DNA of 64,000 bases from Robinsoniella peoriensis (GTDB lineage: Bacteria; Bacillota; Clostridia; Lachnospirales; Lachnospiraceae), in NCBI RefSeq assembly GCF_000797495.1, contig NZ_JTGN01000006.1, positions 154,583 through 218,582 of the forward strand, given 5' to 3'. The notes beneath the pieces were generated by a model. The model saw only the letters and a program-made list of their open reading frames with translations. It had not been told where the DNA came from and ran no database searches. The position numbers and the translations under genes are program-made. Of this stretch, positions 26,823 through 34,643 are shown piece by piece (positions within the stretch are counted from its first letter, which is position 1; each line of letters starts with the position of its first letter).

Positions 26823-28817
26823 TTACCGGTCTCCTGTCTTAAGGGAATTCGTAATTTTCGCTAACAAACTCACCAGTGTTGTTACACTTCCGGAAAGCAA
26901 ACCCATTGCAAGAACAAGTAATACCCCCGCTCCAAGCATCTTACCATTTAAAATATTCACATTCCAGAATGCAGTAGCTGCAAAATCAGCTATCGGTGAC
27001 ATACACAAGAATAAAACAACTGACACCACTATGGAAAAAAACGCCTCAGTAAATGACATCAGTGCCAGATGTCTTCCGGCATAACCGCTGACTTTATAAA
27101 TCGCATATTCCCGTTTCCGAATCAAGGCAGTGATGATTGACACTGCCAGAATAATGACTACCGACATAATCCCAATAACAACAACTGCCGCCCCGGACTG
27201 CTGGCTCGTCTGCTGGTTTAAACGTACCATATCCTCCACAAGCTCGAATCGTCCTAAAGGCACAATACCGTCTGCATTCAATTCGTCTTTTATTGCTATC
27301 ATATCTGCCGGAGTTTTCGCCCGAATGGAAAAATTAACTTCTTCGTTCTTAATCCCCGCCTGGTTTCTCATTTCATCAATGGCTGATTTGCTGAAGAAAA
27401 AGGCATCATCCACAGAATATTCCATTAACTCCTCACCAGCATCATATTTTACCGTTGTATCCATCACTCCCACAATTTTACAATCCGATGTAACCGGCAT
27501 CAAAACAGGTTCTCCGCTATCCCAATTATAGACTGCACCGGTAAAAGTAACCGTCTTACCCAATGCCTCTTTGTCAGCCCACCCTAATTTCTTCACGAAG
27601 CTCTGCGGAACAACAATTTCATTTTCGTCTCCCATTGGCATTACCCCTGCAGTCAGCTTGTTTATAACGGGTACGGAATTACTTGTATCAATTTTTATGT
27701 CATTACCATCAACGGTTACCTGGATATCGCTATACGCCTGGGTAAAAACGATATGTGAAACCCGGTCATCAGATAAATACTTCTCGTACAGCCCGTCAAT
27801 ATCCTGTGATACATTTGCATCAGGCTCATCATTTTCTTTTCCGTCCGTACCTCCTGCACTCATAAAACTGTTAACAACGCTGATATCCAAAATGCTGTCA
27901 CCATATGTACGAAACAGTTCATCAAAGGCTGATTGGCCCGTATCGGTAATCCCGCCGCTCACTGTGACAAGTAATAAAACCGCCCCCACCATGAGCGACA
28001 GCACATGAATGGCAAATCTCCCCCACTTGCTTTTCAGGTTGCTCCAGGCCAGCCTTATTGCATGATATATGCCCAGGCTATGTGCTTTGTTTTGGTCGGC
28101 TTTGTTTTGATCGGCTTTGTTTTGGCTGGCTTTGTTTTCATATCGATTGGTTTTAATCTCCTTTCTGTCTGTTTCATCAGTTGTGCTGACCAGTTCCCCT
28201 TTGTCCAATTCATGTACTTTATCCTTTTGATCAATCAATGCAGTATTATGGGTTACTATGATCACGGTTCTTTTCTTTGAAATTTCCCGCAAAATTTTCA
28301 TAATAATTTTTGAAGACTGTTCATCTAATGCACTTGTTGGTTCATCTGCTATGATTACCTGTGGGTCTTTCAGCAGTTCACGGGCAATTGCCACGCGCTG
28401 TTTCTGTCCGCCTGACAGCCTGCCTGTCTTTTGCATTGCCAGCCCGTCAATTTTCAGATCCGCCAGGACTTTCATGACTTCTTTTTTATTCTGTTTCATT
28501 TTCAGATACCCGGGAAGCATGATATTTTCTAAAACGGTAAGGTCATCCAGCAGGTTAAAATCCTGCCATACAAATCCAAAGATATTATTATAGTAATAAC
28601 TCTTATCCCGTTCTGTTAGCTTTTTGATATCTTGTCCCCGGTAAAAAACCTCCCCGTCAAAAGACTGTTCCATTCCACTGATAATTTTTAATAATGTAGT
28701 CTTTCCGCTTCCGGAGGATCCTACAATAAAATGAAGTCCTTTGCCTATGGTCATTGAAATTCCCCGCAGGGCAAATTCATCTCCAAATTGTTTTGATACA
28801 TTTTTAATTTCAAACAT
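26823..28817 (-). CDS. ABC transporter, ATPase fused to FtsX-like permease (first of a pair)
   Basis: 664 residues with the same layout as its neighbour: Walker A GSSGSGKTT, signature LSGGQKQRVAIAREL, Walker B VIIADEPTSALD, switch VIIVTHN, a linker, one helix (FAIHVLSLMVGAVLLLVTV), an extracellular domain to about 545 and three C-terminal helices. The linker contains a repeated QNKAD pentapeptide (DNA repeat 28082-28133). ATG 28817 follows GAGGAG. The promoter is divergent from the response regulator gene and shares its inverted-repeat box. It is likely induced by that regulator. Confidence 0.87.
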   Translation of the reverse strand: MFEIKNVSKQFGDEFALRGISMTIGKGLHFIVGSSGSGKTTLLKIISGMEQSFDGEVFYRGQDIKKLTERDKSYYYNNIFGFVWQDFNLLDDLTVLENIMLPGYLKMKQNKKEVMKVLADLKIDGLAMQKTGRLSGGQKQRVAIARELLKDPQVIIADEPTSALDEQSSKIIMKILREISKKRTVIIVTHNTALIDQKDKVHELDKGELVSTTDETDRKEIKTNRYENKASQNKADQNKADQNKAHSLGIYHAIRLAWSNLKSKWGRFAIHVLSLMVGAVLLLVTVSGGITDTGQSAFDELFRTYGDSILDISVVNSFMSAGGTDGKENDEPDANVSQDIDGLYEKYLSDDRVSHIVFTQAYSDIQVTVDGNDIKIDTSNSVPVINKLTAGVMPMGDENEIVVPQSFVKKLGWADKEALGKTVTFTGAVYNWDSGEPVLMPVTSDCKIVGVMDTTVKYDAGEELMEYSVDDAFFFSKSAIDEMRNQAGIKNEEVNFSIRAKTPADMIAIKDELNADGIVPLGRFELVEDMVRLNQQTSQQSGAAVVVIGIMSVVIILAVSIITALIRKREYAIYKVSGYAGRHLALMSFTEAFFSIVVSVVLFLCMSPIADFAATAFWNVNILNGKMLGAGVLLVLAMGLLSGSVTTLVSLLAKITNSLKTGDR
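28082..28133. repeat. 15 bp tandem repeat in the ABC transporter linker
   Basis: About three and a half copies of a 15 bp unit (TTTGTTTTG-R-Y-C/T-GGC type) encoding QNKAD/QNKAS between the ATPase and membrane parts. Copy number could vary without breaking the frame. Confidence 0.7.
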
Positions 28818-28900
28818 ATAGTAATCTCCTCTAATTGCCAGGTAATTTCATTTCTGCTTTACGATTTTACCCGGTTTCGGTTTTAATACGAATATATTAT

Positions 28901-28980
28901 CACGTCCGACATAAAATCTTTGTTAAGGCAGTAAATGATTTTCTTAACAAAGATTTTATGTGTACGTGGTATAATAATGT
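28901..28980. promoter_or_regulatory. Divergent promoter region with a long inverted repeat (predicted response-regulator site)
   Basis: Two arms, 28901-28927 and 28943-28968, form an inverted repeat of about 26 bp with a 15-base spacer; the 19 bp core CTTAACAAAGATTTTATGT is perfect. Each arm is followed, 7-8 bases on, by a -10-like hexamer pointing outward: TATAAT at 28970-28975 for the regulator gene, and GATAAT on the minus strand for the ABC genes. No good -35 is present, as expected for activated promoters. A third copy of the box occurs at 30932-30950. Confidence 0.7.
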
Positions 28981-29000
28981 AAGATCCAGGAGGTGGGCAA

Positions 29001-29678
29001 ATGAGAATTTTAATTGTAGAAGATGAAACAGATTTATGTGACTCCATTGCTGAGGGGCTGCAGATAGATGGTTATGCGGTAGACACGTGCTATGATGGTG
29101 AGGAAGCCTATGAACTTATCACAACGGAAACCTATGATCTTGTTGTACTTGATTTAAATCTGCCGGGAATGGACGGCATTGATATACTTTCAAAAGTACG
29201 CAGTCAGGATAAAAATATAAAAATTCTGATCTTATCCGCAAGAAGCACCGTCTCTGATAAAGTAACCGGACTGGATTCCGGAGCAAATGATTACCTGGCT
29301 AAGCCCTTTGATTTTGAAGAATTAGAAGCCAGAATCCGCTGTTTACTGCGGCGCACCTTTATACAGGAAGACACTATACTCGTCTGGGACAGTATATCTT
29401 TGGATACTGTGAGACGTTCTGCATCCGTAAATGGCGAAGAATTGGCCTTGACAAAAAAGGAACTGGCACTGCTTGAATATTTTCTCCTTCATCCAGACAA
29501 AGTAATCAGCCAGGAAGAAATGATGGAACATGTCTGGAATATGGAAGCAGACAGCCTGAGTAATGCTGTTCGCGTACATATTGCATCATTAAGAAAAAAA
29601 TTAAAAGCCGCTCTGTCTTACGACACCATTGCAACCAAAATTGGTGCCGGGTATTATTTAATCGGAGGTAGTAAATAA
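29001..29678 (+). CDS. OmpR/PhoB-family response regulator
   Basis: 225 residues. Receiver domain with phosphoacceptor Asp in LVVLDLNLPGMDG, Thr/Ser and Lys switch residues (LSARSTVSDK, YLAKPFDF) and a C-terminal winged helix (SLDTVRRSASVNGEELALTKKE to GAGYYLIGG). ATG 29001 follows AGGAGGTG. It overlaps the kinase gene by one base (TAATG), so the two are coupled. The inverted repeat in its own promoter suggests autoregulation and control of the divergent ABC genes. Confidence 0.93.
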   Translation: MRILIVEDETDLCDSIAEGLQIDGYAVDTCYDGEEAYELITTETYDLVVLDLNLPGMDGIDILSKVRSQDKNIKILILSARSTVSDKVTGLDSGANDYLAKPFDFEELEARIRCLLRRTFIQEDTILVWDSISLDTVRRSASVNGEELALTKKELALLEYFLLHPDKVISQEEMMEHVWNMEADSLSNAVRVHIASLRKKLKAALSYDTIATKIGAGYYLIGGSK

Positions 29679-30859
29679 TGTTAAATAAAATATCTATCCG
29701 TCTTCGCCTTACGATCCTGAATGTTATTCTGCTTACCATCTGCTGCGTCGTCCTGACCATCATTTTAAACTTTTCGGCAAACCGGATGGCAAATGTAATC
29801 GAAGCTACTGTTGTGACTCCCGCAATTCAGGTTGAGCAGGATACGGATTCTGCAAATACGGAACTTAATACGCAGCTCAATCCTGATACTGCTGCTAATA
29901 GTACCACGCCTTCTGCTTCAACCCGGAACTCACAGGCAGCACGTCAGATTTTTTTATACCAGAGTATCTTTTATATGATATTGCTGCTGGTTATTGGCGG
30001 ATTTTTAACCTACTATATTTCCGGCAAAGCCTTAAAGCCACTGCATATACTAAGCAGACAGATGCGAAATTGTACCGTTCATAACCTTTCCGAAGATTTA
30101 ATGGTACCGGAAACCCATGATGAGATCGCTGATTTAACCTGCTCTTTTAATGAAATGTCGAATAAATTAAATGATGCCTTTGCAATGCAAAAACGCTTTT
30201 CCCAAAGTGCGGCGCACGAGCTTCGCACGCCTCTCACCGTACTCAAAACAAAAGTGGACGTATTTAAAAAGAAAAATGACCACACTCCGGAGGAATACAG
30301 TAAATTATTATCCATCATATCTGCCCATACAAATCGAATGTCTGATCTGGTAAAAGAGCTCTTAGATCTTACAAATATGGACGCTCTGGTGTGTGATCAA
30401 AGAATTGAGGCAAACGAACTGCTGATTGATGCTGCAGAAGAATTGTCTCCGCTGGCAAAGGAAAAAAATATCTATATTACGGTCAGCGGTGAGGCCCCCA
30501 TCCTAACCGGTAACAAAAACCTGTTGCACAGAGCATTTTATAATGTCATTGAGAATGCTGTAAAATACAACGTTGAAAATGGTATGGTTGAAATTACTAT
30601 TTCCACCCGGGAGGGAAATACGGCAATCACCATAAAAGATCATGGTATCGGCATCCCAATTGAAATGCAGCCTCTTATTTTTGAACCATTTTTCCGGGTG
30701 GATAAATCCCGTTCCAGGAAGATGGGCGGGGCGGGACTTGGTCTTTCCATTGTGAAATCCATTATTGAAAAGCACAACGGCACAATTTCTGTATCAGATC
30801 ATCAGGGCGGCGGAACTATTTTTGAAATCTTGCTGCCGTACGGCAATAACCAATTATAG
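29678..30859 (+). CDS. Sensor histidine kinase
   Basis: 393 residues. Membrane helices near 10-32 and 92-114 flank a short extracellular loop of about 60 residues rich in N, T and S. HAMP follows, then HisKA with the phosphoryl His in SAAHELRTPLTVLK, and a complete HATPase (N box HRAFYNVIENAVKYN, G1 DHGIGIP, G2 GGAGLGLSIV). The loop is small for a ligand-binding domain, so it may sense the membrane or a partner such as the divergent transporter (inference, by analogy with other transporter-linked kinases). The start uses GGAGG inside the end of the regulator gene. Confidence 0.92.
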   Translation: MLNKISIRLRLTILNVILLTICCVVLTIILNFSANRMANVIEATVVTPAIQVEQDTDSANTELNTQLNPDTAANSTTPSASTRNSQAARQIFLYQSIFYMILLLVIGGFLTYYISGKALKPLHILSRQMRNCTVHNLSEDLMVPETHDEIADLTCSFNEMSNKLNDAFAMQKRFSQSAAHELRTPLTVLKTKVDVFKKKNDHTPEEYSKLLSIISAHTNRMSDLVKELLDLTNMDALVCDQRIEANELLIDAAEELSPLAKEKNIYITVSGEAPILTGNKNLLHRAFYNVIENAVKYNVENGMVEITISTREGNTAITIKDHGIGIPIEMQPLIFEPFFRVDKSRSRKMGGAGLGLSIVKSIIEKHNGTISVSDHQGGGTIFEILLPYGNNQL

Positions 30860-30931
30860 CCTCATGCTTTGCTGCTGTGAACGAAGAAACAAAATAAGAC
30901 GGAGAGATATTTTGCATGAAATACATTTTCT

Positions 30932-30965
30932 CTTAACACAAATTTTATGTTAGATTTGCTACAAT
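30932..30965 (+). promoter_or_regulatory. Promoter of the redox operon with the same regulator box
   Basis: CTTAACACAAATTTTATGT at 30932-30950 matches the 19 bp core at 28943 with two differences and is followed 9 bases later by TACAAT (30960-30965). The ATG is 31 bp further on. The position relative to the -10 is within one or two bases of that at the divergent promoters. Confidence 0.65.
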
Positions 30966-30996
30966 GGCCTCATCAACGAAAAAGTGAGGTATCGAA

Positions 30997-31611
30997 ATGA
31001 AAAAAAAATTTGTCATTATAATTTCATCTCTATTGATTCTTTCTCTTGGCGGCTGCAGTTCCAAGCCTTCGGTAGAAAAAATAAAATCTGCTCTGGATGA
31101 AGGTACTATTACCGTAGAGGATGCAAAAGAGAAGGGATGGATTGATGATGACTGGATAAAAGCGAATTACGAAACAGTGGAAGCAAAATCAAAAATTTAC
31201 CTGTTTGATCCCTTTGAAACTACATATCTGGATGGAACACCCGCTTCTTCCAATATCATTGAAGGAGAAACATGCCTGGTCTTTTTTAATACCCAGGGTG
31301 AGGAAACGCTGGAAAAACTGCAGGTTTTCAACGATATCTCTGATGAAATGACGACTGACGGCGTTCCTGTTATTGGTATTATCACGGACAAAGACTTCGG
31401 CGCGGCAAAAGAGAAACTGGCAGATATAAAGTTCCCCATAATTGTATACAATGATTCCATGCAGCAATCTTTAAAGAGCTATGAAGAACTTATTAACTCT
31501 GATCTGGTATCCATATTTACAAAACAAGGTGGCTTTTATACTGCCTGGAACAGTAATCCCGAAGGGGACGAATTACTGTCATTTGCAAGGAAGTTGAAAG
31601 ATGAAGAGTAA
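30997..31611 (+). CDS. Lipoprotein with thioredoxin-like fold lacking the CXXC
   Basis: 204 residues. Signal peptide with lipobox LGGC. Residues of about 60-200 have a thioredoxin/AhpC-like pattern (ETCLVFFNTQGEETLEKLQVFNDIS, then VPVIGIITD, FPIIVYND and VSIFTKQGGFY), but the active-site position reads NTQGEE, so there is no redox cysteine pair. It may be a non-catalytic binding partner of the TlpA-like protein encoded three genes later. The SD GAGGT precedes ATG 30997. First gene of the operon; it overlaps the next gene by 11 bp. Confidence 0.75.
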   Translation: MKKKFVIIISSLLILSLGGCSSKPSVEKIKSALDEGTITVEDAKEKGWIDDDWIKANYETVEAKSKIYLFDPFETTYLDGTPASSNIIEGETCLVFFNTQGEETLEKLQVFNDISDEMTTDGVPVIGIITDKDFGAAKEKLADIKFPIIVYNDSMQQSLKSYEELINSDLVSIFTKQGGFYTAWNSNPEGDELLSFARKLKDEE

Positions 31612-31735
31612 ATATACGGTAGGTACCTTATTGCTGGCTATTGTCCTTATCTGTATTGGTGCCTGCCGTGGCGAAGCTTACGAAGTACTCTCAAAGGGAA
31701 TAAACTTATGTCTGGAGTGTGTGGGTATTGGCTAA
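31601..31735 (+). CDS. Small membrane CXXC protein (CD1871A-like), 44 residues
   Basis: A 44-residue gene overlapping its neighbours on both sides. Residues 5-22 form one hydrophobic helix (YTVGTLLLAIVLICIGACRG) and the tail ends with CLECVGIG, a CXXC pair outside or at the membrane. I recall a family named CD1871A family CXXC motif-containing protein of this size and layout; the match is by memory and pattern only. Conservation of such a short overlapping frame between a thioredoxin-like lipoprotein and a membrane iron-sulfur protein argues it is real and part of an electron path. Confidence 0.72.
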   Translation: MKSKYTVGTLLLAIVLICIGACRGEAYEVLSKGINLCLECVGIG

Positions 31736-32579
31736 GAATAAAAATCGCTGGAAGATACAGGCAGGCGCCACACTGCTGACGAATGCCCACATTACAGGCT
31801 TCTTTACCGGTAAAATCTACAAAGGAAATTTAAAGGGGATCTGCGTTCCCGGCCTTAACTGCTATTCCTGTCCCGGAGCAGTAGGTTCCTGCCCAATTGG
31901 TTCCCTGCAGGCGGTGATTGGTTCCTCAAAATTCAAATTTTCCTACTACATTGTAGGCCTGCTGATTTTGTTCGGTGTGCTGTTTGGACGATTGGTATGC
32001 GGCTTTCTATGTCCTTTTGGCTGGTTTCAGGAGCTGCTTCATAAGATTCCCTCTAAAAAATTCAGCACAAAAAAACTTGCAGCACTAACCTGGCTTAAAT
32101 ATGTTATATTACTGCTGTTTGTCATCATACTGCCCATGACTATCCTAAATGAAGTCGGTATGGGAGATCCCTGGTTCTGCAAGTGGATCTGTCCGGCAGG
32201 AATCTTAGAAGGTGCGATTCCTCTCTCTCTCGCAGACAGCGGCATCCGGGCAGCACTTGGTGCCTTATTCACATGGAAAAGCTGTTTGCTGGTTGGAATT
32301 ATAACTTTATCCATCTTTTTTTACAGACCATTCTGCAAATGGATCTGTCCGCTTGGCGCATTCTATGCCCTGTTTAATAAAATATCCTTCTATAAGTTTC
32401 ATATTGATCAGGATAAATGTAACAGCTGCGGCGCCTGTACAAAGGTTTGTAAAATGGATGTGGAAGTCTGTAAGACCCCAAACCACCCGGAATGTATCCG
32501 CTGCGGTGACTGCATCCGCACATGCCCCCGGAGTGCAATATGTAAAAGTATCAATTTAAGAAAAGAGGACAAGGTTTGA
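31728..32579 (+). CDS. Membrane-bound 4Fe-4S protein of NapH/YccM type
   Basis: About 283 residues. Cysteine-rich segments alternate with membrane helices: CYSCPGAVGSCPIG, GFLCPFGWFQE, CKWICPAG and CKWICPLG, and a C-terminal pair of ferredoxin motifs CNSCGACTKVCKMDVEVC and CIRCGDCIRTCP. This is the electron-relay layout of NapH/NosR/CcoG-like proteins. Next to CXXC and TlpA-like partners it probably carries electrons from the cytoplasm across the membrane to external thiols, replacing CcdA/DsbD (inference). I take TTG 31728 as start because GGAG 31714-31717 is 10 bases upstream; GTG 31719 in frame is too close. It overlaps the next gene by 4 bp. Confidence 0.85.
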   Translation: MAKNKNRWKIQAGATLLTNAHITGFFTGKIYKGNLKGICVPGLNCYSCPGAVGSCPIGSLQAVIGSSKFKFSYYIVGLLILFGVLFGRLVCGFLCPFGWFQELLHKIPSKKFSTKKLAALTWLKYVILLLFVIILPMTILNEVGMGDPWFCKWICPAGILEGAIPLSLADSGIRAALGALFTWKSCLLVGIITLSIFFYRPFCKWICPLGAFYALFNKISFYKFHIDQDKCNSCGACTKVCKMDVEVCKTPNHPECIRCGDCIRTCPRSAICKSINLRKEDKV

Positions 32580-33121
32580 AAATAAATAGAAAAAAATTAT
32601 TGTGTATTACATTAAGTGCTGTATGCATGCTTTCTTTAGCTGGCTGCGGCAACTCGGATATAGAAGCTTCGAAAGAACCATTTCCTGAATTTGAAGGTGT
32701 GGATTTTGAAGGAAATAAAATTACCAATGATATCTTTAAAGACTACGATGCCACCGTCATTAATTTCTGGACAAATGGCTGCGGCAGCTGTATTGCGGAG
32801 ATGCCGGAATTAGAAGCCTATTTTCAGGATTTCAAAGATATCAACGTTAACCTGATCGGGGTGGCTGCAAGTGCCGGAGAGTCGGACGAATCGAAAGGGA
32901 CGGCAGAAACAATTCTGAAGGAAAAAGGAGTGACCTATCCAAACCTTATTCCCGATAACGCAAGCAGCTTTTATCAGGATTTTATTGGTGAAATATCCGG
33001 ATATCCGATGACTTATATCGTGGACAGCGAAGGTAATATGGTCGGTGCTCCGATGGTTGGGGTTGTGAAAAAGCAGGAAGAGAATTTGATGAAACGGTTA
33101 GATAAGATTATTCAGAAATAA
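32576..33121 (+). CDS. TlpA/ResA-like thiol-disulfide lipoprotein
   Basis: 181 residues. Signal peptide with lipobox LAGC, then a thioredoxin domain with active site NGCGSCIAEMPELEAYF, a conserved cis-Pro region (GYPMTYIVDSEGN) and the usual central insertion. Anchored outside the membrane, it would reduce or isomerise protein disulfides or small oxidants. The TTG start follows AGAGGACAAGG and overlaps the stop of the iron-sulfur protein gene, so it is translated last in a coupled four-gene operon. The electron source is predicted to be that membrane protein. Confidence 0.9.
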   Translation: MKINRKKLLCITLSAVCMLSLAGCGNSDIEASKEPFPEFEGVDFEGNKITNDIFKDYDATVINFWTNGCGSCIAEMPELEAYFQDFKDINVNLIGVAASAGESDESKGTAETILKEKGVTYPNLIPDNASSFYQDFIGEISGYPMTYIVDSEGNMVGAPMVGVVKKQEENLMKRLDKIIQK

Positions 33122-33315
33122 TGAATTATAAGCTTCGAGATATCTTGATCTATAAAATAGGAACCATTATTTCTGTCCTACAAAACAAATATCATATAAT
33201 AAATGATCGCATAAAAACATATTCGGGTAAGTACTTGCGAGGCAGTTCTTTCTCATGGTAATTGCTTACAAAGCAAATCTTTCTCATGTCTGAGTGTTAA
33301 TTAATATAACCTGAA

Positions 33316-33364
33316 AAAATATCCGGGAAATCTTTAAATAATAAAGAATTTCCGGATATTTTTA
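33316..33364. terminator. Bidirectional terminator
   Basis: AATATCCGG-G-AAA-TCTTTA pairs with TAAAGAATTTCCGGATATT across a short AT loop, with T-runs on both strands. It separates the converging redox operon and the URO-D gene. The rest of 33122-33315 is AT-rich and shows no gene; the 11-mer TCTTTCTCATG occurs twice there. Confidence 0.75.
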
Positions 33365-33415
33365 TATGTGGGTGTGACACACGTTTACCCGAAGCATAAG
33401 AATCGATTTCCGGGT

Positions 33416-34567
33416 TCAAGCCTCAATCCTTAAAACTTCGTCTAATAATCTTACCACTTCTTCCTTTCTATCTCGGGATACCACACAGTAATCATTCAGA
33501 CAATCCTTTTCATCCATCGTTTTCATTGCATTTCCTTCCTCATCATCTACCAGCACATGATAGTACAGACGCTCCGGATACTTCCCGTACAATGCAAGAA
33601 AATCATCTAAATCCCCGATTACCTCAATTCCCTTCCCGGCATTATATATTTTTTCATAGATCTCCATCCAATGCCGTGCGCTTGGCTGTCCTGCGCCGTA
33701 GACCCACTGGACCGCATTGATATCTTCTTTTAACAAATAGTCCAGGTGGTTTAGATTTCCAATTCCATCTAAGTGGTATATGGTATTGGTAAAATATTTG
33801 CTAAATTTCCGAATATCCGGCAGCCCGAACTCCGCAAACATCTGAGGGCTGATCATATATGCAAAATCGTCCTGCAGGATATAGGACGGATCTTTGCTGT
33901 AAAGTCCTCCCCAGTCGCTGTATCCCGGATTTAACGGCTTTAATACGGAATTAAGATCCTCATAGGCTTCCTGAAATGCCTGGTAGACCTCCGTCTGCAG
34001 GCGGTGCACTTCCTCCGGCTCATCCATCAGCTGACACATAAGTTCCGTACTGTCCGCGAAGATTGCGGCTACATCCTGGGGCCCGCCCAGATCGGGCATG
34101 GACATCAGTACCATCCCGCCCCACTTTTTCTGTCCTGCGCGGTAAATATCCTTGATACGCCTGACCCATTTATTTTCCCTGTCGTATTGTATATGGATAT
34201 CCTGAATTTCTTTTCTTTCCTCCGGAAAATACCAGACGCTTCCTGTACTGTTATCCATCCTGGCCCCGCAGAATCCCGCCAGTGATCCCGGTCCGAATGC
34301 CGCCATGTTCACAAATGGGAATGCATCCCCTAAAAACTCACTCTGGGATAATTCATAATCCAGGGCATCTATTAATTCTTCTGCACTATATTGAAAATCA
34401 TGGCATGTTTTCTGGGAAAGCAATGGAACCGGGGGTTTCTCCCGTTCTGGCTCAAAGGCATGTTTTACTGTAACCTTAAACAGCGGCCTGCCTAATTCCC
34501 CTTTCCACCATGCACTGTAATTTTTCTCTGTCTCTGACCAGCGTTCTTTGCTGAAATGTATGCTCAT
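33416..34567 (-). CDS. URO-D superfamily protein 1 (divergent)
   Basis: 383 residues with the overall pattern of the URO-D/methionine-synthase-like barrel (VLMSMPDLGGPQDVAAIF, MISPQMFAEFGLPDIRKFS, YHLDGIGNLNHLDYLL, NAVQWVYGAGQP and an EVIGDLDDFL C-terminal strand). The zinc-binding HxC found in the corrinoid methyltransferase branch is replaced by YHLDG. It is not a heme enzyme by context: it is the last gene of a carbohydrate locus that contains two more family members. The start ATG follows AAGGAAT. The reaction is unknown. Confidence 0.7.
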   Translation of the reverse strand: MSIHFSKERWSETEKNYSAWWKGELGRPLFKVTVKHAFEPEREKPPVPLLSQKTCHDFQYSAEELIDALDYELSQSEFLGDAFPFVNMAAFGPGSLAGFCGARMDNSTGSVWYFPEERKEIQDIHIQYDRENKWVRRIKDIYRAGQKKWGGMVLMSMPDLGGPQDVAAIFADSTELMCQLMDEPEEVHRLQTEVYQAFQEAYEDLNSVLKPLNPGYSDWGGLYSKDPSYILQDDFAYMISPQMFAEFGLPDIRKFSKYFTNTIYHLDGIGNLNHLDYLLKEDINAVQWVYGAGQPSARHWMEIYEKIYNAGKGIEVIGDLDDFLALYGKYPERLYYHVLVDDEEGNAMKTMDEKDCLNDYCVVSRDRKEEVVRLLDEVLRIEA

Positions 34568-34643
34568 TTATAATTCCTTCTTTCCCGGCATTTTCCTTGT
34601 TTCTGTGTCTGCAGGCCACATGGGCCTGCAGCTGAACTAAATA

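Noticed and set aside
28082..28133. Short tandem repeats considered as CRISPR or origin iterons
   Set aside because: They encode a QNKAD linker inside an intact transporter gene.
33416..34567. Uroporphyrinogen decarboxylase of heme synthesis
   Set aside because: The key motif differs, two methyltransferase-like relatives are nearby, and no other heme gene is present.
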